Shown here piece after piece: positions 24,353 to 31,194 of a stretch of 32,351 nucleotides of DNA. The DNA is from Candidatus Sulfopaludibacter sp. Its GTDB lineage: Bacteria; Acidobacteriota; Terriglobia; Bryobacterales; Bryobacteraceae. Under the pieces are notes generated by a model, which worked only from the letters and a program-made list of their open reading frames with translations, did no database searches and was not told the origin of the DNA. The position numbers and the translations under genes were made by a program. Numbering within the stretch: position 1 is the stretch's first letter; each line of letters starts with the position of its first letter. Location: positions 1 through 32,351 of the forward strand of contig JARLGM010000074.1 of assembly GCA_031292755.1 (NCBI GenBank), written 5' to 3'.

Positions 24353-24637
24353 ATGGAGACGCTTACGGCTTCCACCCGAATTGTACCTACCCCTCATGCC
24401 ACCTCGTGTGAAGTGGCGGGCGAGACCGTCATTCTGGATGGCACCTCCGGGCAATATTTCGCCTTGAATCCGGTTGGCTCCGCCATCTGGCAACACCTTC
24501 AGAAGGGCTGCACGGTCTCCGCGCTCTGTGAACGGCTGCGGGAAGAATACGATGTGACAACGGAGCGATGCGAGGCGGATGTTACGGCGCTGGTGGATCA
24601 TTTGGCGGAGCGGGGACTGATCAGGCTGGAGTTGTAA
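24353..24637 (+). CDS. PqqD-family RiPP recognition element (lasso B1 protein)
   Basis: This 94-residue PqqD-like winged-helix protein shows the domain in full: VILDGTSGQYFALNPVGSAI then W, a helix with QKGCTVSALCERLREEYDV, and a C-terminal helix ending LVDHLAERGLIRLEL. Free-standing domains of this type are RiPP recognition elements that bind the leader peptide and deliver it to the protease, known as B1 in split lasso systems. A B2-type protease follows 8 nt downstream, confirming the split B1/B2 arrangement. GGAG with a 6-nt spacer precedes the ATG. Confidence 0.92.
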   Translation: METLTASTRIVPTPHATSCEVAGETVILDGTSGQYFALNPVGSAIWQHLQKGCTVSALCERLREEYDVTTERCEADVTALVDHLAERGLIRLEL

Positions 24638-24645
24638 CGGTGGGG

Positions 24646-25074
24646 ATGCTTGGCAGACCAAGGCGGGAAGACGCGGCGTTTGCCCAGGCGCTGGGCGCCA
24701 CAATCGCAGTGCGGGTGTTGTTGGCCGGGCTGCCGGTGCGATCAGTGCGCCGGGTACTGAGACGAGTTTTATCGGCGAATCAGCCCCTGCCTGTGAGGAA
24801 GCGGATCTCTATGGACCGGCTCTTGCGCTGCGCCGCCCGAGCATCGCGACTCTCACCGGTGGGCAGCACCTGCCTGGTTTCCGCCCTGGTAGCCGAGGCT
24901 TTGCTGAACCGGCACGGTTACCCGGTGACGCTGCGAGTGGGCGCCCAGCGGCTAGCCGGAGCATTTGCGGCTCACGCGTGGCTGGAATTCGAAGGGTGCG
25001 TGGTAGTTGGTGGGCCTCTGGCCGTGGTCGAACAATACACTCCCTTTCCGGAGATCGATCGGTTACTGACATGA
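24646..25074 (+). CDS. Lasso peptide leader protease (B2, transglutaminase-like fold)
   Basis: This 142-residue protein carries the transglutaminase-like core of lasso B2 proteases, which remove the leader peptide. The nucleophile is C76 in GSTCLVSALVAEALLNRHGY, followed by VTLRVGA and the catalytic H110 in FAAHAWLEFEG. The third, acidic residue is not clear: the usual Asp is not obvious in the VVVGGPL stretch. An N-terminal helical segment (AFAQALGATIAVRVLLAGLP) is normal for the family. ATG 24646 follows GGTGGGG closely; GTG 24640, with GGAG 8 nt upstream, is an alternative. The stop overlaps the start of the cyclase gene (ATGA). Confidence 0.9.
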   Translation: MLGRPRREDAAFAQALGATIAVRVLLAGLPVRSVRRVLRRVLSANQPLPVRKRISMDRLLRCAARASRLSPVGSTCLVSALVAEALLNRHGYPVTLRVGAQRLAGAFAAHAWLEFEGCVVVGGPLAVVEQYTPFPEIDRLLT

Positions 25075-26993
25075 GTGGAATCTGTGGAAAGTTCATAAGG
25101 GACGGCGAAGGCGCGGCCAGCGGGCAAGTGCAGGCGATGAACGCCCGAATGATTCACCGCGGACCGGACGCCCAGGCAACATGGGTCGATGGGCCGGTGG
25201 CGTTGGGTCACTGCATGCTGCGCATCACGCCGGAGTCGCTTCAGGAGCGCCAGCCCCTGGTGTCGCAGGCCGGCGATTATGCCATTACCGCTGACGCCCG
25301 CCTCGACAATCGCGAAGAACTGATGGACGATTTGTGGCGGCATGATCCCTCCGGCCAGCCGGCAGATCCGGAACTGATTCTGGCTGCGTACCGACAATGG
25401 GGCGAGGATTGTCCACGGCGGATTCTGGGTGATTTTGCCTTCGTGATTTGGGACCGGCCCGCGAGGCGCCTGTTTTGTGCTTGCGATCCGATGGGCGTCA
25501 AAGGTTTCTACTATCACCTCTGCGCAAAGGCTTTTTCGTTCGCCTCGGAAATCAAGGCGCTATTTGCACTGCCCGAGGTGCCGCGGAGACTCAATGAGCT
25601 TCGCGTGGCCGAGTATCTGGTGACGCTTTTCGAAGATCGGGCCGGAACTTTTTACCAGGAGATTTTTCGCCTGCCGGGCGCCCACACGCTCACGGTCACG
25701 GCGGCAAAGACGGAGTTGCGCGAATACTGGTCGCTGGATTCCCGCAGCGAGTTGCGCCTGGGCTCCGACGGAGAATATGCCGAAGCGTTCAAAGATCTTT
25801 TCTCGAAGGCGGTGCGCTGCCGCACACGCAGCGCCTATCCAGTGGGAGCCGCCTTGAGCGGCGGTCTCGACTCGTCATCGGTGGCCTGCGCCGCGGCGCG
25901 AATGATCCCCGAATGCGCGGGGCCGCTGCGCACGTTCTCACTGATTTTTCCGAGCCTGCCCGAGAAGGATCTGCGACGGATTGACGAACGGCCCCAGATG
26001 CAGGCCGTGCTGGAGAGCGGCAACTTCGCGCCTCACTTCATTGAAGCGGATCGCCTCAGCCCATTGTGGCAGGTGGACCGCATGCACTATCACCTGGATC
26101 ACGCCAATTATGCGCCGAATCTTTATCTGCACTGGGCCATGTACGACGCGGCGCGGAAACAGGGTGTACGAGTGTTCCTGGATGGATTCGACGGGGACAG
26201 CACGGTCTCTCACGGCTTCGAACGTTTGACCGAACTGGCCCAAACACTGCGATGGGTTACGCTGTGGCGCGAAACCCGGCTGCTCTCGCAGCATCATCTT
26301 GCCGGAATCGCGCCGAGACGGATATTAAACGAGTATTGCGTGAAACCGCTGTCGCCGGCGTGGGTGTACCGTTTGCGGACGTTCCTGCGAACGCGCGGCC
26401 GCGCGCTGCGGCGTGGATATATTTTCATCAATCCGGAGTTCAAAGCGCGGACCCGTATCGAAGATAGGGCTCGCCGCCTGTTGCACAACCAGACCAGGTG
26501 GACCCTGACCCGCACGGCGCGGGAAACGCATTGCATGGGGTTGAATCAGGCACTGTACTCCTATACCCTGGAAATCGCGGATAAGGCCAGCGCCGCGTTT
26601 GAAATAGAGGCGCGCTACCCGTTTTTCGATCGCAGGTTGATGGAATTTTGCGTAGCGCTGCCGGCCGAACAGAAACTCGGCAACGGGTGGAACCGCTATA
26701 TCCAAAGGCGCGCGATGTCCGGCATTCTCCCGCCAGGCATTCAGTGGCGCGCCCGCAAAGGAAATCTAAGCCCGAATTTCTATCTCCGTCTGCTCGATTT
26801 CGAACGGGAGCGGTTGGAGGAAATATCACTGCGCGGCATGGCGGAACTGGCGCCATTCATCGATGCTGACGCCGTTCGCGCCGCGTACACCGCGTATCGG
26901 AACAGCCACTCGCAGGGACAGGGCGAGGGAATTCAATTATTCGCCACCTTGAATCTGGCCCTCTGGTTGCGGTCCGCCGGATTTGCATCTTAA
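25071..26993 (+). CDS. Lasso peptide macrolactam synthetase (C protein, asparagine-synthetase-like)
   Basis: This 640-residue protein has the asparagine synthetase B architecture: an N-terminal glutaminase-like domain (residues about 1-200; MSGICGKF, MIHRGPDAQ, LGDFAFVIWDRPARRLF) and a C-terminal ATP-pyrophosphatase domain with SGGLDSSSVA (S263-S269), LFLDGFDGDSTVSHG-type loop and FEIEARYPFFDRRLMEF. In lasso pathways this enzyme adenylates the ring Asp/Glu side chain and closes the isopeptide bond with the core N-terminus. The N-terminal Cys nucleophile of true glutaminases (MCGI) is replaced by Ser2, so glutamine hydrolysis is not expected. The gene is coupled to B2 by a four-base overlap and precedes the precursor gene. 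Confidence 0.93.
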   Translation: MSGICGKFIRDGEGAASGQVQAMNARMIHRGPDAQATWVDGPVALGHCMLRITPESLQERQPLVSQAGDYAITADARLDNREELMDDLWRHDPSGQPADPELILAAYRQWGEDCPRRILGDFAFVIWDRPARRLFCACDPMGVKGFYYHLCAKAFSFASEIKALFALPEVPRRLNELRVAEYLVTLFEDRAGTFYQEIFRLPGAHTLTVTAAKTELREYWSLDSRSELRLGSDGEYAEAFKDLFSKAVRCRTRSAYPVGAALSGGLDSSSVACAAARMIPECAGPLRTFSLIFPSLPEKDLRRIDERPQMQAVLESGNFAPHFIEADRLSPLWQVDRMHYHLDHANYAPNLYLHWAMYDAARKQGVRVFLDGFDGDSTVSHGFERLTELAQTLRWVTLWRETRLLSQHHLAGIAPRRILNEYCVKPLSPAWVYRLRTFLRTRGRALRRGYIFINPEFKARTRIEDRARRLLHNQTRWTLTRTARETHCMGLNQALYSYTLEIADKASAAFEIEARYPFFDRRLMEFCVALPAEQKLGNGWNRYIQRRAMSGILPPGIQWRARKGNLSPNFYLRLLDFERERLEEISLRGMAELAPFIDADAVRAAYTAYRNSHSQGQGEGIQLFATLNLALWLRSAGFAS

Positions 26994-27003
26994 TCCAGCA
27001 ATT

Positions 27004-27021
27004 CACCGGGATTATCCGGTG
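27004..27021 (+). promoter_or_regulatory. Hairpin between cyclase and precursor genes
   Basis: CACCGG (27004-27009) and CCGGTG (27016-27021) form a perfect 6-bp stem around a GATTAT loop, starting 10 nt after the cyclase stop and ending 24 nt before the precursor ATG. No T-run follows, so it is not an ordinary terminator. It could be a processing or stability element allowing the precursor to be made in excess of the enzymes. Confidence 0.4.
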
Positions 27022-27045
27022 GGGAGCAGAAAGGAGAAAAAACCG

Positions 27046-27189
27046 ATGACTCAATCCTTGAATAAAAAGGAATGGAATCAGCCCCAATTGACAATTCTCG
27101 GCGATGTTGAAACTCTCACGCTGGCAAAAAATAAGACTATGGGCGGCGCCGATGGTTTCCTCTTCGAGAACAATTCCATCAGCGGCTAA
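27046..27189 (+). CDS. Lasso peptide precursor (A), predicted core GGADGFLFENNSISG
   Basis: This 47-residue precursor has a clear ribosome-binding site (AAAGGAG, 8-9 nt before the ATG). The leader (residues 1-32) carries the lasso leader pattern W10-N-Q-P-Q-L-T-I-L-G-D-V-E-T-L-T: the Pro-x-Leu-x-x-Leu-Gly element is recognised by the RRE. Thr31 sits at position -2 relative to the proposed cleavage, the standard lasso rule. The core (residues 33-47; 27142-27186) starts with Gly and has Glu at core position 9, so a 9-residue Gly1-Glu9 macrolactam with a 6-residue tail NNSISG is predicted. Asp4 is too close to serve as ring acceptor. Ser12 and Ser14 are candidate targets for the adjacent kinase. 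Confidence 0.85.
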   Translation: MTQSLNKKEWNQPQLTILGDVETLTLAKNKTMGGADGFLFENNSISG

Positions 27190-27267
27190 TGGTTGAATCG
27201 TGCTGCCGGGTGGGGTAGCCGGAAACGTCTGTCCCACCCGGTCTTTGAAGGTGGAAAACATAATACC

Positions 27268-28149
27268 GTGCTCTACTACTCGGCTTATAATCTACGAATC
27301 GGTTCCGAAATTCCCTTGCTCGAATTGCCACCGGCTCAAACCGGCGGCGATGTCGATATCCGCCTAACCGAAGCCCGGCCGCTGGACGGAACGCAATCCA
27401 TTCAATGGCGGGCGAATCCGGGCGCGGAGGCGCGTTTTTCGTATCCCCGGGCCGGCCAGTTTCAGGTGTGCGGCGGCCGGGAGGTGATCGTGACACCCGA
27501 ACCGGGAGCGGAATCCGCGCTGCTGCGGCTCTATGTGCAGGGGATGATGCTGGCCGCGATTCTACACCAGCGAGGATTATTTGTGCTGCACGCCAGTATC
27601 GTGAGCGCCGGCGGCCGCTGTTTTGCTTTTGTGGGTTCGGTGGGCGCGGGCAAATCGACGATGGCGTCGGGATTTCATGCCCGCGGCTACTCCGTAGTTG
27701 CCGACGATAACGCCGCGCTCAGTCTCAGAAACTCGCCACCCACGGTTCTGCCTGCATTTCCCAGTTTGAAGATATACCCGGAGGTCGCCGCCGCGTTAGG
27801 ATATAGCCGTTCTTATCTCCGGCCCGTGCATGAGTCGCAAGTGAAGCATGCTCAGCCGGTGCTGGACGGATTCAGCTCCGGGCCTGTACCGCTGGATGCA
27901 ATCTACGTGCTGGACCGGGAGGCTGCCGCGGAGGTGAGCAGGCTTTCCGCGGTCGAGACCATGAGGGAATTGATCCGCCACTCCGTTCCCACGCGTTGGG
28001 GAGTGGAGGGCGACGGAACGCATTTGCAGATGTGCGCCCAACTGGCGAACCTTGTGCCTGTCTACCGCGTGCGAACCTTTCACAATCTGCAGGAAATCCG
28101 CGCTGTGCTGGACCGTATTCTCAAACACCGCGAAGGGACGAGACGATAG
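27268..28149 (+). CDS. HprK-like kinase, putative lasso peptide kinase
   Basis: This protein of about 293 residues is related to the C-terminal domain of HPr kinase/phosphorylase. It shows LFVLHASIVSAGGRCFAFVG, the P-loop GSVGAGKST (residues 123-131, K129) and VVADDNAALS, equivalent to the HprK DD/Walker-B-like segment. The N-terminal 110 residues are a beta-rich domain typical of stand-alone HprK-like proteins in RiPP clusters. In paeninodin-type lasso clusters such kinases phosphorylate the C-terminal Ser of the precursor. Its position right after the precursor supports that role here. The start is uncertain: GTG 27268 is chosen because homology starts there; TTG 27193 would add 25 residues and lacks a Shine-Dalgarno. 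Confidence 0.85.
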   Translation: MLYYSAYNLRIGSEIPLLELPPAQTGGDVDIRLTEARPLDGTQSIQWRANPGAEARFSYPRAGQFQVCGGREVIVTPEPGAESALLRLYVQGMMLAAILHQRGLFVLHASIVSAGGRCFAFVGSVGAGKSTMASGFHARGYSVVADDNAALSLRNSPPTVLPAFPSLKIYPEVAAALGYSRSYLRPVHESQVKHAQPVLDGFSSGPVPLDAIYVLDREAAAEVSRLSAVETMRELIRHSVPTRWGVEGDGTHLQMCAQLANLVPVYRVRTFHNLQEIRAVLDRILKHREGTRR

Positions 28150-28150
28150 A

Positions 28151-29338
28151 ATGGATTCCGGTCGACCCGAGCATGCCCTGTTGCTTCTCGGAGCCCGCAG
28201 GCAGTTGAGCGCCGAGGAATCCGCTGAATTCAGCAACCTGATAGCGGAGCCGCTGGACTGGCGGTTGTTGCTGCAAATGGCGGACCGCCATCGCATTCTG
28301 GCTTTACTGTATGCCAGCCTGGAACGAGAGGGTTGTTTGAACAGGGTTCCGCCGCCGGTGCTGGAAAGCCTGTGCGCCGCGGTCCGCTTGCGAGTTGCAC
28401 GGAGCATGGCTCTCAACGGCGAACTCGCGCGCATCCTGGAAACCTTCGAAAAGCTGGGGATACCGGCAATGCCCTGCAAAGGTCCCGCGGTGGCCATGGC
28501 CGCCTATGGCAGCATTTCGTTTCGCTCTTTTTGCGATCTGGACATTCTGGTGCCGGAAAGCCATCTGAGTCTGGGCAGCGAGGCGTTGAGCGCGCTCGGA
28601 TACCGGCCGGCGCTTCGATTCACGGCCGAACAGGAGCGGAGTTACGTGGAAAACGAATGCGCCATCCAATTCCGGAATGAGTCGGGGTTAGTGGTGGAAC
28701 TTCACTGGCGCTTCTGTGAGCGGAATGCCTCGGTGGACCTTCCCGTCGCGGCGTTCTGGCATCGCGCCACCAGAATCGCGCTACCCGGTTACGAAGCCTC
28801 CACGCTGGCTACGGAAGACCTGCTGCTGTACCTATGCGTTCACGGAGCCAAGCATTGCTGGGAACGCATCGAGTGGATCACCTGTCTGGCGGAACTGATC
28901 CGTGTGAGCCCATCGCTCAATTGGCCAGCCGTTCTGCAACGCGCTGAGAGCCTGGGCATTCTTCGCCTGTTGGATCTGGGCCTTTACCTGGCCCAATCGA
29001 TGGGCGCGCAATTACCTGGACCTGCGGCGGGTTGTCTCGAATCGGATTCCGCCGCCCGCCGGCTGGCGACCCGGGTACACGCCGACCTGTTTGCCACGCC
29101 CTCCGGTCAATCCCACTATCAACTGAGGGCCAGCCGCTACCTGTTTATGATGCGGAGCAGAGAGCGGTGGGCGGATCGCGCCCGCATTCTGTTCTTCTCG
29201 GCCATCCGGCCGCCGCATCCGGAAGCCAACGAGTGGATGCAATTGCCTCCGAAACTGGCTTTCCTGCATCGCATATTCCGTCCGGTGCGCCTCCTCACCG
29301 AATACAGCGTGGTGGCATGGCGGCACTATGTCCGATGA
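28151..29338 (+). CDS. Nucleotidyltransferase family protein (NTP_transf_5, PF14907 type)
   Basis: This 395-residue protein has the PF14907-type fold, a divergent polymerase-beta-like nucleotidyltransferase. Key stretches are LGIPAMPCKGPAVAMAAYGS and FRSFCDLDILVPE (the DxD metal-binding pair), then VVELHWRFCERN and a helical C-terminal half with LLLYLCVHGAKHCWERIEWI. ATG 28151 follows the kinase stop at once. Genes of this family recur in lasso and other RiPP clusters together with HprK-like kinases. Their reaction is not firmly established; nucleotidylation of the peptide or its phosphate is a reasonable guess. The stop overlaps the next start (ATGA). Confidence 0.85.
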   Translation: MDSGRPEHALLLLGARRQLSAEESAEFSNLIAEPLDWRLLLQMADRHRILALLYASLEREGCLNRVPPPVLESLCAAVRLRVARSMALNGELARILETFEKLGIPAMPCKGPAVAMAAYGSISFRSFCDLDILVPESHLSLGSEALSALGYRPALRFTAEQERSYVENECAIQFRNESGLVVELHWRFCERNASVDLPVAAFWHRATRIALPGYEASTLATEDLLLYLCVHGAKHCWERIEWITCLAELIRVSPSLNWPAVLQRAESLGILRLLDLGLYLAQSMGAQLPGPAAGCLESDSAARRLATRVHADLFATPSGQSHYQLRASRYLFMMRSRERWADRARILFFSAIRPPHPEANEWMQLPPKLAFLHRIFRPVRLLTEYSVVAWRHYVR

Positions 29339-29682
29339 ATCCCTCCCGACTGGCCGGCATCGGCATGCTGGCGCTCATCGCCTGTTTCGCTCTGCTACCA
29401 CAACCCTGGAAGGGCCGCCTGGCAACCTTTGGGATGGTCCACGATTGCGCGCATTATGCGGCTTTTCTGGCGGCCTGTATTCTGACCACCTGGCGGGTTC
29501 GTAGCGCCGGCATGGCGGCACGAACATCTTTGCTGATTTTGTTATTTGGCATTCTTCTGGAGTTCCTGCAAACCAGAGTGTACGGCAATCACTTCGAGTA
29601 TCTGGATGTGGTGGCAGACGCGGGCGGCGTTGCTACGGGCCTGTTATTCCGCAATATCCGGGAGGAGTGGTACGGTCAGTAG
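29335..29682 (+). CDS. VanZ-like membrane protein
   Basis: This 115-residue protein has about four hydrophobic helices, with FGMVHDCAHYAAFLAACIL and a C-terminal LEFLQTRVYGNHFEYLDVVA followed by DAGGVATG. This matches the VanZ-like pattern (Q, then charged R/H, then DxxAN/D-xxG). The start is a four-base overlap with the nucleotidyltransferase gene, making it the last gene of the coupled lasso unit. VanZ proteins are linked to glycopeptide (teicoplanin) resistance and envelope integrity, but the biochemical role is unknown. Here it might give immunity or aid envelope passage; that is inference. Such genes also occur at the end of EPS loci. Confidence 0.75.
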   Translation: MNPSRLAGIGMLALIACFALLPQPWKGRLATFGMVHDCAHYAAFLAACILTTWRVRSAGMAARTSLLILLFGILLEFLQTRVYGNHFEYLDVVADAGGVATGLLFRNIREEWYGQ

Positions 29683-29700
29683 CCGGGGTACTATCAGATC

Positions 29701-30378
29701 ATGCCAGCGAGCGAAGTGAGCGAGTTCCTGTTGCGGGCTTGTCACGATCTGAGATCCTCCGTGCGGGCGATCCGGGCGCACGCCGAGTTACTGGCAAAGG
29801 GCAACGACGCTCCGCAGCCTGCCGATTTCGAGCAACGGCTTGCCTTCATCGCCGGCGGTGCTCAAAAAATCGACCAGGTGGTGGACGGGCTATCCGCTTA
29901 TGCCCTGGCACTCGAGATCGACGAGACGAGTTTCACGCCGGTGCCCATGGAGGTGCTCCTCCGAACCGCGCTGGCTAAACTGGCACCGACGCTACGCAGC
30001 CGCAAGGCGCAGGTAACCTACGACCATCTGCCCACCGTGCCAGGCAATGCCGACCGCCTGCTGCAACTGTGGGAGAATTTGCTGCTCCATGCCCTGGCGC
30101 ATAGCAGCGGCAACGCGCCTGTTCGCATTCATGTCGGCGCCGAAGTCCGGGCGGCGGAATGTCTTTTCGGGGTCCACGACAACGGCAGTCTCGACGCCGC
30201 CGATGCGGAGAACCTGTTCCGGCCGTTTTCACGCACGTCCGGCGGTGGTCCTGAAGGATTGGGGTTGGGGCTCCCGATTTGCCGCGCCATCGTGATTCGC
30301 CATGGAGGCGAAATGCGGCTGGAGCGGCAAGCCGACGGCAGTTCCACTATCCGCTTCACCCTGCCCGCCGAACGTTGA
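29701..30378 (+). CDS. Small sensor histidine kinase with degenerate N-box
   Basis: This 225-residue cytoplasmic-type kinase lacks transmembrane or sensory domains. The HisKA-like dimerisation helix shows the phospho-accepting H15 in RACHDLRSSVRAIRAHAEL. The ATPase domain has a G1 box VHDNGSLDAAD (D160, G162), an F-box-like LFRPFSR and a G2 box GLGLGLPICRAIV. The N-box reads ENLLLHALAHS, with His130 where the Mg-binding Asn is expected, so catalysis is doubtful. It is convergent with the truncated sigma-54 activator, stops 10 bp apart. It may have formed a two-component pair with that regulator. The start has no strong ribosome-binding site. Confidence 0.72.
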   Translation: MPASEVSEFLLRACHDLRSSVRAIRAHAELLAKGNDAPQPADFEQRLAFIAGGAQKIDQVVDGLSAYALALEIDETSFTPVPMEVLLRTALAKLAPTLRSRKAQVTYDHLPTVPGNADRLLQLWENLLLHALAHSSGNAPVRIHVGAEVRAAECLFGVHDNGSLDAADAENLFRPFSRTSGGGPEGLGLGLPICRAIVIRHGGEMRLERQADGSSTIRFTLPAER

Positions 30379-30388
30379 AGCCGGCGGA

Positions 30389-31132
30389 TTATCCCGGCGC
30401 GTCCCGGCCCTGAGCCGCGCTTCGCGTCTTTTTCCCTTCGAGCACCCGGAGCTTATTATGCAGAGTGCGAAGGCACAGTCCCAGCATTTCCGCCGCCTTC
30501 CGCCGGTTGTTGTTGGTCTGCTTCAGGGTGAGGCGAATGTAGGCTTCTTCGATGTCGCTCATCCGGGACCCGGCGCGAATCTGCAGCACATCCTCCGCGG
30601 GAACCGGCATGGACGGGATGGACGGCATGGGCGATTGCGGCGCCGGCATGGCGGAGCCGGGAAGGTGGCGAAGTTGGATTTCCCCGTTTCCCGCCACAAT
30701 CACAGCCCGCTCGATGAGATTGCGCAGTTCGCGCACGTTACCCGGCCAACTATGGGCCTGCGAGCGGTCCAGGACATCCGGGCTGAGGTGCGTCGCACGG
30801 CAGCCATGCTTGCGGTTGAGATCGCGCAGCAGAGCGGAAGCCACCAGGGGGATGTCCTGCTTACGGTCGCGCAGCGGAGGCATCGAAAGGTGGAAGACAT
30901 TCAGCCGGTAATACAAGTCTTCGCGCAGCAATTTGCTCTGCACAGCCTTCTCCGGCGAGCGATTGGTAGCTGCCAGGACGCGCACGGACACGCGGATATC
31001 GCTGATGCCGCCCAGGCGGCGGACCTTCGATTCCTCAATCACGCGGAGCAGTTTGGCCTGGGTAGCCACCGGCATTTCGCCGATCTCATCGAGCAGCAAC
31101 GTGCCGTTCTGAGCCAGCCCTTCAGTTGCGTT
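30389..31132 (-). pseudogene. 5'-truncated sigma-54-dependent NtrC-family activator
   Basis: Reading leftward, homology begins at about 31132 with GLAQNGTLLLDEIGEMP (Walker B) and continues through sensor I (VRVLAATNRS), the arginine-finger area (LREDLYYRLNVFHLSMPPLR), sensor II (SWPGNVRELRNLIERAVI) and a C-terminal Fis-type HTH (RRKAAEMLGLCLRTLHNKLR). The receiver domain, Walker A and the GAFTGA loop that contacts sigma-54 are missing. Upstream codons (SPDNWCYRNATE) do not resemble the family and the frame soon meets an unrelated gene. The protein cannot remodel sigma-54 holoenzyme. It would have been the response-regulator partner of the adjacent kinase. Confidence 0.8.
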
Positions 31133-31134
31133 CC

Positions 31135-31150
31135 GATAACACCAGTTATC
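31135..31150. repeat. Perfect inverted repeat at the truncation point
   Basis: GATAAC (31135-31140) and GTTATC (31145-31150) flank an ACCA loop, just where homology of the sigma-54 activator is lost. It may be a weak terminator for the leftward gene ending at 31195, although no U-tract follows, or the scar of the event that removed the activator's 5' half. Confidence 0.35.
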
Positions 31151-31194
31151 TGGGCTTAAAGCCGCGGCCGCAAGGGCTGCGCCGCGTACAGCAC

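Noticed and set aside
24353..25074. PQQ biosynthesis locus because of the PqqD-like gene
   Set aside because: No pqqA, pqqB, pqqC or pqqE genes; the PqqD fold is followed by lasso B2 and C proteins, so it is a RiPP recognition element.
30302..31159. 285-codon plus-strand open frame over the sigma-54 activator
   Set aside because: Shadow of the minus-strand AAA+/Fis sequence, which carries clear Walker B, arginine-finger and HTH motifs.
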